From NCBI GenBank assembly GCA_029204225.1, contig CM055098.1, positions 56,058,537 to 56,122,536 of the forward strand: 64,000 bases of DNA. The letters are read 5' to 3'. A program made the translations under genes and the position numbers. The notes below the pieces were generated by a model that was given only the letters and a program-made list of their open reading frames with translations, did not search any database and had not been told where the DNA came from. The stretch's first letter is position 1. Each line of letters starts with the position of its first letter. The DNA is from Diphasiastrum complanatum (taxonomy: Eukaryota; Streptophyta; Lycopodiopsida; Lycopodiales; Lycopodiaceae). This document shows positions 1 through 12,453 of the stretch, one piece after another.

Positions 1-305
1 TTAAAGACTCCCAAGCCTCTTTAGCACTAGTACATGCTGATACTTCTCTCAACAAATCATTGCTCACATTTATCTTCACACAATGAAGTGCAAGCCTAGA
101 TCTCTTCTTGTATCTAGCTAACTCCTGTGCACCTAGAGGTTCATCTTCATCTTCAATCAAGAACTCATAAAGGTCTTGGAGCACTAAGAGTGACTCCATT
201 CTAACCTTCCAAATAGCATAATTTGTAGAATTCAACCTCTCACTAGCTTCTAGAAGGTATGCTCCAGCAGATCCCATCTTACTAGTGACTTCTACAAACA
301 ATAAA

Positions 306-648
306 TAGATTTGATTGACTTGAAACTCACAAAGGTCTCACACTTGCAGTGTTTCACTCAAATTTGATTTCTAATCCAACAAATGGACTTATGATCACAG
401 TTCTATCACTCCCTCACAAAGCTGGAATGAAGATAAGATGAAGTGAAAACTACTTTCAAACAAATCTTGCCAAGAAATGGATTTGATTGTCTCTAGAAGC
501 TCACTAAGGTCTCTCTCTTGTAGTTTTTCACTCAAATTAGATTTCTAATCCAACAAATGGACTTATAATCTCAGTTCTAGCACTCCCTCACAAAGTTGGA
601 ATGAAGATAAGATGATGTGAAATCTACTTACAATCAAATCTTGCCAAT
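306..648. repeat. Tandem duplication in leader of element A
   Basis: Two imperfect copies of a unit of about 170 bp lie head to tail. Both contain the shared strings TTTCACTCAAATT, TCTAATCCAACAAATGGACT and GGAATGAAGATAAGATGA. A single related copy occurs in the F3 patchwork at about 62377-62520, so the duplication is specific to this copy or subfamily. It lies in the untranslated leader between primer site and gag. Confidence 0.75.
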
Positions 649-1070
649 TTTGGCTATTTTTGGACAAAAAAATGACTTAATCTCTTTCTTCCTTCTTGGT
701 GTACTTTCAAGACCTGTTTTTGACCTTAATAGGACTTGAACTCAGCCTAGATTAATTAGATTCCATGAAACAAATTCAAATCTAATCAATGGCAAATGAT
801 CTTGGTAGATTATCCTAGGATCTCCACCAAAAATTACACCAACAGCTCACAAATTGAATTTTTTTGGATCAAATGAATACCATGAATTAAATGCAGGTTC
901 AGAGGTGCCCACACATGTGGACAGTACGGATTTGGACCCCTACCAAGTTTGGGATCAAATCTCCTCACCAAAATCAAGATTCTAGCTTGCCCTCTCAATA
1001 CTAGTTTTTAGCACCGAAACTTGCTAAAAATGGATTTGCATTAGATCAATGGCTTATGCTCTTGTACTTG

Positions 1071-1082
1071 GCTCTGATACCA
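1071..1082 (-). other. Primer-binding site of element A (tRNA-iMet)
   Basis: On the minus strand this reads TGGTATCAGAGC, the usual Copia primer site complementary to the 3' end of initiator methionine tRNA. It directly follows the LTR end. Confidence 0.9.
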
Positions 1083-1782
1083 TGTGAAAGTACTGTACTT
1101 TAGGACCATAAATGGATCTACAAAAGATCCACAAGAGTGATTGGATGCTTGCTTAACAATCTATCAAAAAACTAGACACAAAAAAGTTGATCTAGATTGG
1201 CAATTTGACAAACAACAAGCATTAACAATCAAAAGCATTGATAAACATTGAAATCCGAGCCCACACGTGTGTACTACAGGATGTATTACGGCCTTAAACC
1301 TGAGAAACAAGTAGAAATTGATTTGGTTTCATTTGGATCACAAAAACTCAATGTACATAGTGAACTAGCTTGAGATTGCCAATGAGCTCCAAAAATTTTC
1401 TTTTTTTTCACTATGGAGAGAGGGAATACATAGCAAATTCGACTTCCTTCTTGAAGTTAGGTGGATTTCCAGCATGTAATAAGGAAGTTAACTCACTCTC
1501 CTTGACCTAAAATGAAACCCTAGTCTATTTCTAGAGTTATGCTTGGTAGGTAGCTAGTTGGTCAAATTTTCACCTTAAACTTAGGTGTAGGTCCTATAAA
1601 GTAGGGATGACCACCAAATAGACATGACCAACTCTCTTGACTTGACCTAACCTACATTAGGATGGGTTTCCCATGTAGCATCATGGCCTCACATGTGTGG
1701 GACCCACTTGTGTACACAATTTACACTATTCTACATGGTTTTTGATCAAGCTAGATTTGCCAATTTTTGGCAATTCTTCACA
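1083..1782 (-). repeat. LTR of element A
   Basis: This is a 700-bp LTR with TG/CA ends, bounded by the primer site on one side and foreign gag (element B) on the other. It is a diverged relative of LTRs C (14833-15429) and D (35552-36138). They share the opening TAGGACCATAAATGGATC, the CACACGTGTG palindrome (1262-1271) followed by TTACGG, and the terminal GATTTGCCAAT...GGCAATT block. Confidence 0.85.
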
Positions 1783-3385
1783 ACCACCAGTGGCCATGTG
1801 AATTGCTTTCTTGGCTCCATCATAAGTGACCAAAGAAGTAAAGAACTCCTTGTGACTAGTCATGTGTGAACTAGCTCCACTATCAATCCACCATGAATCT
1901 TTGTCACCTTCACTTGATATTAGACTTGAAGAACACATCAAAAGAGAATCACCACCACCTAGATCCTCATCATTAGTAGTAAAGTTGATTTGCTTGCTAC
2001 CTTCATCTCTTTGCTTCTTGAAACATTCATTTGCAAAATGACCTTTGATTCCACAATAAAAGCATTTCAACTTAGACTTATCTTTCTTTTTGCCAAAAGA
2101 AGAAGTCTCACCTTGATCTTGCCCTTTAGACCACTTGCCTTTGCCTTTGCCCTTGAACTTGCCTTTGATGAACATAGCATCCTCTTCATAATGAGATGTC
2201 GATGTAGATCCACCTCCTCTTGATTGAAGCCTATAATCCTCATTCACCAAGATCTCTTGCAAATCCACAATACTTGGCAAAGTCTTTTGAATAGCAGAAC
2301 TTTGAACAAGATTAGCATGATCATCCAACAAGCCATTAAGTATAACTTGAACAAGTTCTACCTCCTTAATGCTTTCATCAATATATGCTAACTCATCATT
2401 GAATGCTTTAACCCTCAAAACAAAAGCATGAGTACTCTCTTCCTTCTTTTGCAAACTTTGAAAGATTTTCCTCCTAAGAGTAAGCACTCTTGATGTAGAC
2501 TTGGATTCATAAAGCTTCTTCAAAGCTTCCCAAGCCTCCAAAGATGATGTGCACTAACCAACTTCCTTGAGAAGCTCATTGGTAACATTCATCTTGATCA
2601 TGTGTAGAGCTTTCTTTGCTCTCTTGTCATACCTCACTTGATCTTGTTGAGTTGCTGGTCTCTCCTCCAAACCTACAACAATCTCCATCAACTCAGTCAT
2701 CTCCAATAAGGACTCCATCCTCACCTTCCAAGTAGAATAGTTGATTGAGGTAAGCCTATCATTGCCTTCCAACATGAATCCACCACTTGTAGCCATGTTG
2801 CAATGACCTGATCTTCTTCTTTCAACCTGTTCCAATGCACAAAGCACTCTCTTGAATGTCAACAAATGAACTCAAGAAGAAATCACAAAGATATGGAACC
2901 TCTCAAATCTCTTCTAGCACTTCTAACTAGAAAATCAACACATAGAATAGTGAAATCTTGATCAACCTCTGATCTATCCTCAATCTAATGATTCTTGCCA
3001 CTTCCTAAGATTGAAACACACTCAAATTAATTTCAGCAACCTCACAAACTAGAGATCCAATCAAGATTAGGGTTTTGACAAAATCACAAAAAATTGAATA
3101 TCTCAAATTCTACATGCAATTTCTAGAAACTTGATATATCTTCTTGTAGACTCCAATAAGACCTTCCTAATTCACCAAATATCATCTAAATCCAGTAAAC
3201 CAAGTGTGAAATCGGAATTGATCAAGTATATAACCCTACATTGAGTTTTGACCTACAAAAGATTAATTCTACACATGCAAAAATGCTGATTTTTGAGTAG
3301 AGATCAATCTAGCATGCTCTAGCATTGGAACTCCTCCAAATCTTTGCTAAAGATGGCTGATCCTTTCATAACCTGAAACACAAGA

Positions 3386-3397
3386 GCTCTGATACCA
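3386..3397 (-). other. Primer-binding site of element B (tRNA-iMet)
   Basis: The minus strand reads TGGTATCAGAGC directly adjoining the LTR at 3398. Confidence 0.9.
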
Positions 3398-3905
3398 TGT
3401 GAAGGATTTCAGATCATTCAAGATCCTATCCATGTCCCTGATCTTTGGTTACAAAAAGGAGCAAACCAACAATCCTGCCAATGTAGAAAAATTAGCATCT
3501 ACATACAAAATGAGATGCAAACTCTAAGATATTGATCAAACATCAGCCAAAACATAAAATATGTTTGCTGTTTGTACAATTACAGTACCCTACTATATTT
3601 CACACGTGTGGAACCGAAAATAGCAATAAATGAGCCTTCTATACACAAGATTGCAAGATAACACCAAGATAGTGCACCAATGAGTAGTAGAACCCAAAGA
3701 GAACCATGTATAATGATGAAATGAGAGAGAGAAGAGAGAAGATGTGTCTCTCCACGAGTTATATCCTTTTATAGAGTTTCCAAACCCTATTTGGCCACTT
3801 GGCTTTCCCTCCAAAATGTAAACCCTACTATTTTTGGGTCTAGATTCAATGTACCCAAAGTTCAAATTTGAATCTCTCTCAAACTTGACTACCAACTTTC
3901 CCACA
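3398..3905 (-). repeat. LTR of element B
   Basis: This is a candidate 508-bp LTR. It starts TGTGAAGG beside the primer site and ends CCCACA at 3905. On the minus strand it has a TATA-like TCTATAAAAGG at about 3768-3778, and downstream the palindrome CACACGTGTG at 3601-3610. The outer end is inferred from the TG...CA rule and is less certain than the inner end. Confidence 0.65.
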
Positions 3906-6900
3906 CTTTCAAAAAGTGTTTATTGAATGTATTTTAAACTAATATAACTTCAAAAAGTTTCTCTAAGTCTAAAATGAGTTTTGGCCTCTTATTGACAATT
4001 TACCTAAATGTGACTAAACTAGACTAAACTAGTTGAAATCTCTCACAAATAACATATCCGGAAAATCCCTGAGACGAATAACATTTACTCTCAACAGTTT
4101 TCCAATCTCACTTACCTCTAATTACATAATTCTTCCACTAAATTAACCCCTCTCTGATCCTAGTACTAAAACTAAGATTAGGTTGATCAAATACAGAACT
4201 CTCAGACTTATATCCTGATCAAACTTACTTCTATTCCAATCAAAATGGAATTATTAACCTTTGACCACTGTACTACTTATAGATAATGATTCAAATACAC
4301 AATTCCTAGAGAATTCCTCTTATTCAAAAAGTTCCAATTAGGTATCCTACTTTGAATCTATCCGAAATTACTTTCAGAACAATCTCATTTCTATACGACA
4401 ATTGGTTTTCTTCCAAAACTATGCAATCTACAGATTCCCAAAATAGAATTTTATCCCACCACTTCACCCCTCCTTTTAAAGAAATTATCAATTTCAATAA
4501 AAGTTAACTGGAAAGATGATATATGAAAATATCCAAATCCAAGAAAGTCAGTAATAGGTGCATTCCAATAAATGATTCACTCTATTACAACCAAGACTTC
4601 CCCTTCAAATATTTTCAACCCTAGTGACAGAACTATCATTTTTTTGAAATCCGTTTATGCAACAAGAGATATTCTAGGTTTAATAAATTGAAAAACTTAA
4701 ACCTTAGAATTTATCTGAATTCCAAGTCTATTCACACAAGTAGTAATTTACATGACATAACAGTCTTTCAGAAGAATAACTTCATGCTGGAAAGAATCAT
4801 ATAAACCAGTCTGATGTCTTATATTCAAGAAATTACTAAGAAGTAAAGGATTAATTAAGAAAACAAGAAATAGATTTGAGGGCCTCTGATTTTGTAAATA
4901 ATGAGATACCACATTGGGATCTAGATTAAACCTCAAATTTTTTCAAAATACCCCACATTTGATCAAACCGTTTTATTTTTTCCATATCGTGACTAGGTAC
5001 TAAAACATACCATTGATCATCAGATCTTTACAGTCCAAAAATTTCCTTTCCAAAATTACTGATGTCCCATACCATCAGCTTTTCCTTCCAGAAAACCCTT
5101 AACCGCCTTATCTGATATTCTAGAGATCCACTGATCATCTAGTTGTCCTATAATCCACATAGGATATTATCTTTTGTTCCCATACTCTGGAGAATTTCTT
5201 TATTTGGATGACTAGCATGCCTATCAGATGGATATCAAAATCCACACCTGATCTTGTGATCTAAACAAAAGAATTAACATGGTCCAACACTACATTCTGA
5301 TCCTTACATGTTAATGATAAGCTTCAAATCCCCCTTGATCCAAGAACATCAACTCTAGGGACAAGCTTCTATCAATTAACAGATCCAATTTAATCCATGT
5401 ATCAGATTCTACTTCTAACATCACAATTGACATCCAAAACTATGGATAACTCAATGGTCACAAAGATATTAGTTATGAATTCAACTAAATGAATTCTACC
5501 CAAGAAATTAATATTCGGTATTAAGCAATTATTCACTGGGATTACTAAAATCGTAATTGCAAAATACATTTCCCGATTACACTTACTACCACTGATGTCC
5601 ACTCTTCTTCCCTTCTTAGAATTTTTGGTCATCTTTCAACTAAGGTATCAAGAAGACGTTACGACATTAGTAAATGTTTAAAATTAATTAGTGTAGGAAA
5701 AAGTCTAAAACAATTTCATTTCTATCCTATACCTGGGCTGAATATCTGATATATCAAAAATCATTTACTAGTATGTGAAACAGTACTAGTCTGATCTTTT
5801 GAATATAATTCACCATAGGATTTAACTGGAAATGAAATCAGTTTTTTAATTCCTACAATTTTTCCAATAAAAATGGATTGTTTTCTTTTTTATTGACTGG
5901 TCTGGCATTACTCCATCAATATTGACAAAAACTAACCAAACTTAGAATATGAAATTTCATGAATGGAAATCCTACCAATAGGATTTCAGAACTCTTAAAT
6001 TGCATCCAAACAAGATTCCATTGACTGAATAAAGAAATCTGTCATCATTCATTTTATCTGGCCATTTCATATTGTTTGATGATTTTAAATTCAATTTTGA
6101 CAAGTATCTTGCACAAACATTAACTTGATCCATTTCCAACGATCAATATCGATTAGAAATATTCCAGACAAGTAACAAATTTCAAACTTTAATTCAAGTT
6201 CGAAATTCAACAGAAAAGGAAAAATTCGATTTTAACTCTCAATCTGGGAAGAACTTAGCTTCCTTAATTTAGTCATCAACAAACATAGATGGCCTGTTAG
6301 GATAGCAAATTTTATATTGTTACCTCACAACGGTTATGGCTTAATGAATCTAATTCATTCACCCTTATCAATCAAGTTAGATTTACCAAATCGTCTTTTC
6401 GAATCGATATTGGCTTTTTTCCATATGGATTTCGTATTTAGACTACAACTTAATTCTCATGCGTTTACTGGAAAAGTAGCCGATGAATTGGAAATTCATT
6501 ACCAATCAAAGACTCTCTTCACAAAAAAAAAATAGCTCAAACCTCATGCAAGAGTTTTTTTTTTTTTTCAATGATGCAAAAACCACAACCAAAACCTTAT
6601 GGGCATGCAACTACCCCCACCCCTCGCCCCCACCCCTCTTTCTCAAAACCCTTAAAACAAACACCTAATATGTTTGTGCTTCCCATGGCGGCCCCTTCTC
6701 GAGAGAGACAAAAGCAGGATTTTGGGAACAGTAGGATCTCGAAAAGCAGGGTTGATCGCACTCCACATTTCCTCATCTGCAGCTCGAACCACTCAGAATC
6801 CATGCACACTGCCTTGCTACACAATCGACTGGCAGAATCAATTTGCAGCCATCGTTGATAGCTCACTTATTTCTACTGTAGCATCCTCATCCTCTGGATT

Positions 6901-7654
6901 CAGTGTTTTACATTACTTCAATAACCAAGGTTTCAGCTCACAGAGAGGAACAAACGTCAGAGTGTTGATCATCAACGAGCAATAGGAAGTGCAACATTTT
7001 TTGTACAAGGCAGCGACACTCCAGTTGCTTCAACCTCCAACGTTCTACTGTTCTACCTTCGGCCCTATTCAGATCTAAACAGCTGATCTTCAACCACTTC
7101 AAAACAACTCCCCACTTGAAGAATCGTTTGCAGGACTGAAACCAGCAGTCAGACACCTTCGCATCGCTCCTGAGGTTCCAACAGTTTCTAAATAGACTGC
7201 TTTCCACCCCGTTAAACCTCTGTGATCAGAGAAATGAGTAGGAAAAGATGGAATAGCATCTCACAGCTAAAACGAACTCTCAACTCCACGGCTGTAACAA
7301 CCAACAGGAATCCAACAGCTAATCCATGCTATATACAATCTGGGATTCCTCAATTCTTGAATCCAAAAATTGATCAAAGGTTCCCTCAGTAGGCTTGATT
7401 CAAGTCAGGGCTACATCCTCAATCATTCACAGACAGGTAGATTTTGGACTACCAAATCCAAGAAGATTATTCCATCAATTACAGACCTGAATTCTGCTTA
7501 TTCCATAGCATGCAGGTTGTACCGATGCATGCAGAAGGTCTTTTAATTTTTTTCCAGGGAATAAAAATCTAGAACTGAGATTGTAAGATTGCTTCATACC
7601 AGAGAATTTACAACTTTGCAATTTCATTCTATGTCTTTGGTTAGCATGTTAGCA
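3906..7654. other. AT-rich stretch, no recognisable gene
   Basis: Both strands carry only short unconvincing ORFs. I see no transposon protein motif, LTR end or primer site. A C-rich run lies at 6614-6636. The stretch 6650-7450 is less AT-rich and could be decayed exon or transposon sequence, but nothing is recognisable. Confidence 0.5.
6614..6636 (-). other. G-quadruplex-type motif
   Basis: The minus strand has four G runs of 4-5 bases separated by 1-3 bases (pattern G4-T-G5-CGA-G4-T-G5). This is a classic intramolecular quadruplex pattern in an otherwise AT-rich neighbourhood. Confidence 0.7.
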
Positions 7655-7831
7655 TATCTTAGCCCTTCCAAGTAAAGTGAGAGTAGAATCTACAAGGGCC
7701 AAACGTTCCCAAAACTATTTGACCATTCCCAAGAGAAAATATTTCTATTGGTGAGCATTAACAACTTAAAGTCTTTTAACTCTTGGCCAGTCACAATATC
7801 TCCTATGAAGACTAATGTCTCTTCCTCGCTA
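7655..7831. repeat. Direct repeat, unit 1
   Basis: This unit of about 177 bp is repeated at 8816-8998 in the same direction at roughly 85-90% identity by eye. On the minus strand both units keep an open frame encoding a peptide with EEETLVFIGDIV and NIFSWEWS, which I do not recognise. It could be a duplicated exon or part of an unknown repeat. Confidence 0.75.
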
Positions 7832-8815
7832 TCGAAGAAATACTCTATTAACGAAGATAGGCACCATTCTGGCATCTGACTTGTTGAGGAAGAGCCGACT
7901 TGTTGAGAAGGCCCGACTCGTACGACTTATCAGGAGGTCCGACTTGTCGACTCAATCAACTAACGTCGAGGACCATCAAATGACTATCCCAACTTTATCG
8001 ACTATTCGCGACTCCGAATAGTCAAAGCCTTCTCATGCTTACTTCTTGTACTGCTCAACTACTTTGACAATGACAGCAGCCGCCACGATCTACTCTAGAC
8101 GACACAACGACTCCACGCCACCTTCTCAGTGTACAATCATCTGCACAATTGTAAATTATATATAGATGACTATTGTAATCCAATCAACATCTGTTGAATT
8201 AGAGATTGACACTGTAGTTGCTTTCATGCCTCAATTTTTTCTTTTAGACTGATTGTCAATAATAAGCTCATAGCTTTTACAGAGCGGAGTTAGCTCCTGA
8301 GCACATGGTTTCGTTCGCTATTGTCTTGGGCTCATAGAATCAATCTGACGTGTATTTCCATACGTAAATCTGAATCAATCATTATCTTTTATTGCGTTTA
8401 GAGTTCTTGTCAGAGTTGTATGCTTTGCTATTCTCTTTCTGTCTGACTCTCTTACTGCTCTGTCTGAGGGTCTGCTCTTTCTGCTTCCGAAAACAACCGC
8501 ACAATTTAACTTTGTTTTGTCTACTATTGTTGAAGTGCATGTACCAAGGGAATCAGTCGACCACCGCTTTCGTGCAGTAGTAGGATTGTTTCGATCCAAT
8601 TTTTCTACTCGGATTCCATTCCCTGACATCATTTGTCCTAGTATTAGGAGAAGTATGCTTGTTGATTGAGTTGGAATCCATGTTCTTGTCTTCTCTTTAG
8701 CTAGGGCTGTAACTTCTTGTGTTGTAATCATCAAGCTCTCACTTTAGTAGCTCTGTTAGCCATTTCATCCATAGTCCCTGAATCAACCTGATTCACTGCA
8801 AGTTGAATATTAAAG
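7832..8815. other. Segment between the direct repeats
   Basis: There is no convincing gene here. The region near 7870-8250 has features often seen in LTRs: repeated CGACTTGTTGAG-like strings, a TATATATAGA box near 8157 and a downstream TTGAATTAGAGATTG. I cannot define both ends or a target duplication, so a solo LTR is only a possibility. Confidence 0.35.
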
Positions 8816-8998
8816 TATCTTAGCCCTTCCAAGTAAAGTGAGAGTAGAATCTACAAGGGGAAAATGTTCCCAGAACTAGCTGACCATTCCCAAGAGAAAA
8901 TATTTTTATAGGTGAGCGGTAACAACTTAAAGTCTTTTAACTCTTGGCCCTGGCCAATCACAATATCTCCTATGAAGACTAATGTCTCTTCCTCGCTA
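8816..8998. repeat. Direct repeat, unit 2
   Basis: This is the second copy of the 7655-7831 unit. The outer end of the left inverted-repeat arm (8875) lies within it. Because the homology with unit 1 runs straight across that point, the sequence here is continuous and ancestral. Confidence 0.75.
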
Positions 8999-10203
8999 AC
9001 TTGCACTAGATTGAAAGATTTTATTTTTAGTAAGGCCATTGTAAACTATTGGATTGTCATTAAATATCTCATTCTCATTTTATCTAGGCCTCAACATTAT
9101 TATGATAACTTAATCCGTAGTGTAGTGCTAGATGACCTAACCTAGATGAAAGTGCTCATTCTAGCTAGTCTATCAAATTTGAAATTTACTCATAATACCA
9201 CAAATCAATAATTAGTTTGACGCAAGAAGAAAAAGTCCAACATACGACTCTTTGGCGGAAAGAAATGATTTAGTAGTAGATCTATTGTGTGAGGTTGGCG
9301 CAATAATGTCTATGCCAATATTTAGTAACTTTTTGCCAACAATGTGCCAATATAAATATAAAGATGTGACTAAGACAATGTGCTAATTTGGAAACAAATA
9401 TATATTAAAAAAAAATATGTTAATCTAAAAGTGAAAAAATGTGACTAAGACCTTAAGAGAGGTTCAACAAGTCATTCCATATGTCTCAATCATAACACAA
9501 ACACTTTCATGAATAGATTTAGACCATTAGTTGAATATTACTCCACATTTATTGTAGAATCTTCACAACTATTATGGAATGAGTTCTACATATATCCAAA
9601 TGGAACTAATAGGAAAGATTTCTATTATCCATCACAACTAGTTATTATGTTAACATTTAAACTCAATTGCATGATGTAAGCAACGTGTGTGAAGAAATTC
9701 ATATGAACTCATCTTATTGCAAAAAAACAATATTATGTTTTGATCAAAGGAGGTGGAATTTTGAAGTTCTCATAAATATCCTCCAACGATAAAAGTTTAT
9801 GTATCGAAATTACTAGATAATCAATGATTCACCAAAGATCATAAAAGAATATAAAATAAAACTTGCATAAACATTGGATATTTTGTAGATTTTTGAAGAA
9901 CCAACATGTATATTAGTTTGCTTCTTCTTATTTGGCTTTGTGGACAACCACCTTTTGTTGCACATAGGTACTCATTGCAAGTTCAAAGAAGAGCTTGCAT
10001 AGGGAGTGCTTTTGTTGTACATTGTAGACGAAGGCATTGTTGGTAGCGTCGATATCAATTCACCATCCATCTAAATAACATTTTGGATATCACGTATTTG
10101 ACAACTCGTAGAGCTCTCAAGACAAGGAATAACCCAAAGCTTTGATTGCACATTATTATACTTTGAGGAAGAGGAGGAGGATCAACAAGAGCAAAAGGTA
10201 AGC
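8999..10203. other. 5' flank of left lipase copy
   Basis: This is AT-rich DNA without ORFs of note, duplicated in the right arm at 60441-61645. A TATA-like ATTATTATACTTT lies about 50 bp before the lipase ATG. An acidic, purine-rich stretch (GAGGAAGAGGAGGAGG) follows and ends in AAAGGTAAGC, which resembles a splice donor. The true transcript start is unknown. Confidence 0.4.
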
Positions 10204-11502
10204 ATGAAGAACGTGGACATGGAGTGCCAAAATGTGGATGCATTGTTGGTGAAGCTAAAAACCCACAAACAAGAGGCGGTGGATTGCCTCATAGCTTCCA
10301 GAGCAGCTTAAGAGCCTACTTTGGATGGCATCGCTGATGTATTGGAACGTAGCTATGAAGTGGACACGAGTAGATACGAGCTTCTCTATCACCGAGAACA
10401 ACCCACGTTCTTGCCAGCACGATGGCTCGACAACCAAGAGCAAGTGTACGTGATCGTAAGAAGCAACAACGGGTACGTGATGGTAGCTTTCAGGGGCACC
10501 TTCACTCTCCAAGATGCCATCCAAGACATGAAGTTGTCGACGGTCCCGGTCCCTTTTGGAGAGGGGCGGGCTCACGTGGGGTTTGCAGCGAGGGCTCTCA
10601 CCATGCCGGTGCAACTATTCATGAACTTGCCTCGGCCAGGGGAGAAGCTGATATTCACGGGGCACTCGCTAGGAGGGGCAGTGGCATCCCTCACTGCTCT
10701 AAGGGTTCTAGAGGCTGTCTCAGCAGGTGAGTCTCCTCTCTCAAGGGCTAGAGTCCTGTGTGTGACATTTGGAACTGCGCCATTCGCCAATCAGGAGCTG
10801 GCCATGTACATCAATTCTGAATACAGGGATCGGTTTTATCACCTGGTGTCCAGGCATGACTTTGTGCCTCGTGCCCACAATATATTGCCCAGGCTCTTCT
10901 TTCCCTTGGCACACCAATTCGCCCAGAAGATCCGACAGAGTGGGCACGTGAAAGCAGCCCAGCGCTTCATAGAAGAGTCAATGCCATCCACCCTCCACAA
11001 GCCAGCCAAGCAGCTGGAGGAAATCTTCTCTGCCCTTTGCCCTGCCACAGGCTTCATCGACTTCGTGCGCGACTGCATCGCCAATGACGAAGATGCGCTC
11101 TTCTATGGCCTCTGCGGCTATGTTCTGCTCTTCAATCCAGATGCCAAGGACGCCGAATCTGTTGTTGAAGTGGATCGGATGGAGAATATGACACCCGGTT
11201 TCTGTGCAGAAGGCAAGAGCACCCTGGCAGTGCTGTTCGAGCATGGATTGGGCAATCACTATTCCTGTATTCTCCGGGGACTGTTTGACAGGCCACATGA
11301 TTCTTCTTCTAATTCCAAACAAAGACCACAATCAGCACGTTCGCTGGGTGGAGCTGGGTATAAGAGCTTCAACAAGTCCATGAAAGGATTGTCCACTTCT
11401 ATTATGCCTTTTCTTTCCGACCCAGCAAGTGCACTTTTGGGGAATGTTGCTCGATTGCTACTGATGATGGTCAACAATGACATCCCTTGTGCAGCAATCT
11501 AA
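10204..11502 (+). pseudogene. Class-3 lipase-like gene, left copy, early nonsense codon
   Basis: This copy mirrors the intact gene at 59142-60440. From the ATG at 10204 (MKNVDMECQ) the frame reads 35 codons, then meets TAA at 10309-10311 where the other copy has TAT (Tyr36). After that the frame is open to the TAA at 11500-11502. The only other coding difference I see is Ala instead of Asp at residue 182 (GCT/GAT near 10752). The GHSLGG nucleophile motif, the HDFVP aspartate region and the EHGLGNHY histidine region are all intact. Downstream initiation could in principle give a shortened protein lacking the N-terminal helix, but no ATG lies close after the stop. I treat it as a very recent pseudogene. 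A sequencing error at one base is the main alternative. Confidence 0.85.
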
Positions 11503-12453
11503 CAAATAGACTAGAACCTAGCCCTGCAGTGACTCATTTCTGGTACTAATTGTTGTACACATCTCTGTTCATGCCCCGGCCATCTGCCCCTGACTCGGAA
11601 AGAAAGCAAAAGACTTTAACTCATCCCCTCTCGCATTCCACTTAACACAGTTCTGTGCGATACTGATATATTCATGTATAGATCTATTACGCTACTCCTT
11701 TCTTGTTCTGTCTGCACTCTACCCTGGATTCAAGCTCCAGGAAAATTGAAATGTAGATTTACACGTCTCCTCACCCAGCTGGTATGTTTACAGACATATC
11801 TGTTTATCTCCCTACGAAATGGAACATATCAGCTCTACGTTTTTGTAGAAGCCCTCTGTAGAGCGACGCAACTACAGCCCCTCTCTCGCTTCGTATAAGC
11901 TGTTTCATACCTTCACTCGGGAGGAGATGATAACTCGTACCTTATTATACATACTTGCAATGTAACTTCCTAGATAGATCGTAAACAGATGTATGTAGTG
12001 ACGATATTTTAAGCACACTTGGAAGCAAATGTATTTCATTCCATCCAGCAAGCAAATCTCTTCACATACTCGTACTGCGTTTTGTTATCTGTTAAAACTA
12101 GACTTCATTTTGTGTGTATTAACTCCTCCCAACTGGTAAAGTACGTAAGTCTTCATCTAAGCAGCTTGCTTTTGATTGTTTCGTGTTCACTTTGATTGCT
12201 TGCCCTTCCCCTTAAATTTCACTACAAATCCTGAACGCTGTTCATTCAATTCATTGTTTGTCTGCCGCTATATATTGTTTTAGTGCGCCTTAACCGTCAG
12301 GATTTCTAAACGCTATCGCAATGGACATACATATGCATAGTATCCCAACCTAATTAAACTTATTGTATAAGAATATAGTTGTGCTACATGGGCTCTAATT
12401 TACTCCACAACTCAAATCCATCCTAGTTCACAGAGTGTAACACATGTACAACA
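11503..12453. other. 3' flank of left lipase copy
   Basis: No further gene is seen. The stretch probably includes the lipase 3' UTR. It is duplicated at 58191-59141 in the right arm. Confidence 0.5.

Larger units (their letters stand above)
1..1782 (-). mobile_element. Copia element A, 5' part (cut by window edge)
   Basis: This is the 5' part of a minus-strand Ty1/Copia element that continues left of the window. In element order it shows a 700-bp LTR (1083-1782), an initiator-Met primer site, a long leader and the start of gag. Gag begins with an ATG at 277 and reads MGSAGAYLLEASERLN, a typical Copia UBN2-type gag opening, and it runs off the window edge. The LTR ends are TG and CA in window orientation. 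The LTR abuts the gag of element B exactly, so A most likely inserted into B. Only one LTR is visible, so its age and wholeness cannot be judged. Confidence 0.85.
1783..3905 (-). mobile_element. Copia element B, 5' part, interrupted by element A
   Basis: This is a minus-strand Copia remnant: LTR (3398-3905), primer site, leader and most of gag. Gag starts near 2795 (MATSGGFMLEGNDRL) and includes a zinc knuckle (CFYCGIKGHFANEC) and the start of the protease (WWIDSGASSHMT). It is cut at 1782/1783, where the LTR of element A begins. Its gag is close to that of element E (48718-52668), so B is an older relative of E. It is broken, with at least one disruption within the visible gag besides the insertion. 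The pol half, if it survives, would lie left of the window. Confidence 0.85.

Noticed and set aside
6317-6866. Overlapping frames of 60-95 codons near the G-quadruplex motif
   Set aside because: They overlap each other in different frames on both strands with no recognisable domain or splice structure. I could not support a gene.
10321-11502. Left lipase read as a 393-residue protein starting at 10321
   Set aside because: That start is TTG, not ATG. Comparison with the right copy shows it is an internal Leu of a frame interrupted by TAA at 10309.
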